Assembly: GCA_002197545.1 (NCBI GenBank) | Contig: NFUO01000537.1 | Location: forward strand, 1 to 18,218 | Reading direction: 5' to 3' | Source: Acidobacteria subdivision 2 bacterium RH1 MAG20 | Lineage (GTDB): Bacteria > Acidobacteriota > Terriglobia > Terriglobales > Acidobacteriaceae | DNA length: 18,218 nucleotides | In this document: positions 16,551 to 18,218 of the stretch, one piece after another | Numbering within the stretch: position 1 is the stretch's first letter | Layout of the letters: the number at the start of each line of letters is the position of its first letter | Translations under genes and position numbers: made by a program | The notes under the pieces: model-generated | The model's input: only the letters and a program-made list of their open reading frames with translations | Told to the model about the DNA's origin: nothing | Database searches by the model: none

Positions 16551-16555
16551 CCTCC
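16551..16555 (-). promoter_or_regulatory. ribosome binding site deciding the DoxX-like gene start
   Basis: CCTCC on the plus strand gives GGAGG on the minus strand, seven bases before GTG 16543. It falls inside the reading frame if the upstream TTG at 16564 is used, which argues against that start. Confidence 0.6.
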
Positions 16556-16611
16556 AGACAGCAAATCACAGCAATTCTGCGACCGACATGAATCCTACCC
16601 TACAGATGACC

Positions 16612-16812
16612 TCACGGATGGCTTAATTCCTCATCGCAATTTTTGCACTCCATCAACCGGCCAATCCGTTCCGCTCTGGTCCCCTCGCGCAACACCCACT
16701 CCCGCACCATCCACGGCGGATCATGCCGCACGTGCTGCCCATGCCCACACTCCAGCCTCGCCGCCCAATGTCCTTCTTCATCCTGATAGAACCCGACCAC
16801 GGCACGCTGCAT
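16612..16812 (-). CDS. DUF3565 domain-containing protein
   Basis: A 66-residue protein of the DUF3565 family, function not established. Signature blocks are MQRAVVGFYQDEEGHWAARL, LECGHGQHVRHDPPW and a C-terminal MECKNCDEEL. The CGHxxH and CxxC groups could make a small zinc site (inference). An ATG at 16833 lies upstream in frame, but family members start at MQRA, and GGGAG (16820-16824 on the minus strand) lies seven bases before ATG 16812, so the shorter start is chosen. It diverges from mqnA with 39 bases between starts and sits 68 bases before the DoxX-like gene, possibly heading the leftward gene set. Confidence 0.9.
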   Translation of the reverse strand: MQRAVVGFYQDEEGHWAARLECGHGQHVRHDPPWMVREWVLREGTRAERIGRLMECKNCDEELSHP

Positions 16813-16851
16813 CGAAACACTCCCGCTTATCATCTATTAAACTAGTTCTCG

Positions 16852-17712
16852 TTGCCTAAATCATCCCATCCCGTCCGCGTAGCCGCCATCAACTTTCTCA
16901 ACCCCGCGCCGCTCATGTGGGACTTCGAGCACCCACCTCTCGCGGCGAAACTCGCTCAACGCTACATCCTCCATTACACCAAACCCGCCCTCTGCGCCGA
17001 CGAACTCCTCAGCGGTAGCGCCGACCTCGGCCTCATTCCCATCGCTTCTCTCACCCCCGACCTCGCCATCGTCCCCGGCTGCACTATTGCTTCGCTCGAC
17101 CGTGTCCGCTCCATCCAGCTCATCATTAAAAAAACCAATACTCTTGAATCCGTTTGCACCATCGCCGCGGACACTGCTTCGCGCAGTTCTCTCGCCTACG
17201 CCGAAATCCTCTTCCGCAAATTCCTCGGCACCCATCCCACCTTCATTCAGCGCCCTGCCGATCCCATCGCCATGCTCCAGCAAACCGACGCCGCCCTGCT
17301 CATCGGCGACCCCGCCCTGCTGGCGCTCGAATCCCGCGAGCATATCGAGCTGGCTGTCGGTCCCTGCCAATGGATCGACCTCGCCCACGAGTGGCACACA
17401 CGCACCGGCCTTCCCTGGGTCGCAGCCGTCTGGGCTGTGCGCCCTGAAGCCCTGAGCCTGGGCCATATCACACCCACTCAACTCACCGAAGACCTCACCA
17501 CCTCACGCGATCACGGCCTCACCCACACCGACGATCTCGTAAAACAGTGGACGCCTCGCATCGCGGTTCCCGCCGAAACCATCCGGCACTACTTCACGCA
17601 GAACATCCACTACACCCTCACCTCCGACTGCATTCAAGCCATGGAGCTCTTCCGCCAGTACGCCGCAGAAATTGACGCTCTTCCCTCTCTTCCTATCCTC
17701 CGCTTTCTATAA
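16852..17712 (+). CDS. mqnA: chorismate dehydratase (futalosine menaquinone pathway)
   Basis: MqnA converts chorismate to 3-[(1-carboxyvinyl)oxy]benzoate, the entry step of the futalosine route to menaquinone. The 286-residue product has the periplasmic-binding-protein-like fold of the family. The N-terminal AAINFLNPAPLMW is typical, as are SGSADLGLIPIASL (about 55-68), a TIAADTASRSSLAYAEIL stretch and ALLIGDPALLAL near 150. TTG 16852 is the only start in frame (a TAG lies nine bases upstream), and no Shine-Dalgarno precedes it, so the transcript may be leaderless or nearly so. It diverges from the DUF3565 gene. Related family members such as MqnD are less likely, given the SADLGLIP and IGDPAL motifs. 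Confidence 0.9.
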   Translation: MPKSSHPVRVAAINFLNPAPLMWDFEHPPLAAKLAQRYILHYTKPALCADELLSGSADLGLIPIASLTPDLAIVPGCTIASLDRVRSIQLIIKKTNTLESVCTIAADTASRSSLAYAEILFRKFLGTHPTFIQRPADPIAMLQQTDAALLIGDPALLALESREHIELAVGPCQWIDLAHEWHTRTGLPWVAAVWAVRPEALSLGHITPTQLTEDLTTSRDHGLTHTDDLVKQWTPRIAVPAETIRHYFTQNIHYTLTSDCIQAMELFRQYAAEIDALPSLPILRFL

Positions 17713-17779
17713 CTCCATCACCACTTCGCAACAATATTCGCGCTGAGACTTCTTAACTTCTGTTAGCGTCATATTGACC

Positions 17780-18218
17780 ATGAAGTTCCCTGTCGGCAAC
17801 GCAGTTCACACCGCAGCCGCAACTGAACCGGCAAAGCATCCTCTCGCCTCCCTGCCCTCCTACCTCCTTGCTGCAGCCCCTCACCGCCACTCCAGCAAGT
17901 TCTTCCACTTTCTCGTCAGCTTCGGCGTCTTCGGCATCTTTCTCGTCTCTATCGTCGACTCATCGTTTGTTCCGCTTCCCGTCCCCGGCGTAACCGATAT
18001 CATGCTCGTCGTCTTCGCCGCCCAGAAAGCCAACTGGATACTGCTTGTATTGCTCGCCACCGCAGGCTCCGCGCTCGGCGGGTATCTCAGTTACGAGGCC
18101 GGCCACGCCGGCGGAATGCAGTTTCTGGAAAAACACGTTCCCGCGCGCATCTTCAAAAGCGTCTGTGAGTGGATGGAAAGACATGCATTCCTTGCCATCG
18201 CCCTTCCCGCGATTCTGC
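17780..18218 (+). CDS. DedA/YqaA-type membrane protein (3' partial)
   Basis: The frame is open from ATG 17780 to the window end, giving 146 codons of a longer gene. After a 45-residue N-terminal extension rich in Ala, Pro and His, residues about 46-64 (HFLVSFGVFGIFLVSIVDS) begin the first membrane region. SSFVPLPVPGVTDIMLVVFAA (64-84) follows, then LLVLLATAGSALGGYLSYEAGHAGG, which matches the SNARE-associated/VTT domain of the DedA superfamily, YqaA-like branch. DedA-family members are membrane transporters or lipid flippases, but the substrate here cannot be told. No strong ribosome-binding site is visible before the ATG. It starts 67 bases after mqnA on the same strand. Confidence 0.85.
   Translation, partial: MKFPVGNAVHTAAATEPAKHPLASLPSYLLAAAPHRHSSKFFHFLVSFGVFGIFLVSIVDSSFVPLPVPGVTDIMLVVFAAQKANWILLVLLATAGSALGGYLSYEAGHAGGMQFLEKHVPARIFKSVCEWMERHAFLAIALPAIL

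Overview
The window looks like a chromosomal segment from a GC-rich (about 60%) bacterium, most likely an Acidobacteriota member of the Terriglobus/Granulicella/Edaphobacter group. This rests on the gene order leuC-leuD-ilvD-ilvB-ilvN-ilvC, a futalosine-pathway menaquinone gene (mqnA), a TopA with an unusual zinc-ribbon tail, and interspersed palindromic repeats of a kind I associate with that family. The assignment is inference; no rRNA or other definitive marker is present.

Positions 1-9062 form a rightward branched-chain amino acid biosynthesis cluster. LeuC (5' end cut off by the window) and LeuD form isopropylmalate isomerase (leucine branch). IlvD (dihydroxyacid dehydratase), IlvB plus IlvN (acetolactate synthase large and regulatory subunits) and IlvC (ketol-acid reductoisomerase) carry out the shared Ile/Val/Leu steps. 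A clear intrinsic terminator follows ilvC. The core genes are GC-rich, but three AT-richer genes unrelated to the pathway sit in the gaps: a possible uracil-DNA-glycosylase-like protein between leuD and ilvD, and a membrane-anchored unknown plus a secreted unknown between ilvB and ilvN. Repeat families also occur in the cluster: an in-frame palindromic repeat inside leuC, a double-hairpin repeat just upstream of both ilvB and ilvN, short direct repeats between ilvD and ilvB, and a long inverted repeat between ilvN and ilvC.

Positions 9139-10623 encode an orphan histidine kinase with an N-terminal cyclic-nucleotide-binding-like domain. A 13-bp hairpin separates it from a leftward gene set.

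Reading right to left (16812 to 10672) come DUF3565, a tandem DoxX-like membrane protein, dprA (DNA processing during transformation), topA (topoisomerase I), an unknown helical protein and a DUF427 protein. At the right edge, mqnA and a DedA/YqaA-type membrane protein (cut off by the window) run rightward; mqnA diverges from the DUF3565 gene with only 39 bp between start codons.

The most interesting signals are (1) the palindromic repeat captured as an in-frame, roughly 22-residue insertion in LeuC; (2) a partial duplication of the ilvN ribosome-binding site and first 19 codons that now forms the start of the signal peptide of the secreted unknown; (3) the double-hairpin repeat with a compensatory base-pair change between its two copies; and (4) a TopA zinc ribbon split by about 77 residues. 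I found no tRNA, rRNA, CRISPR array, transposase or integrase, and no convincing new multi-gene defence or metabolic system.
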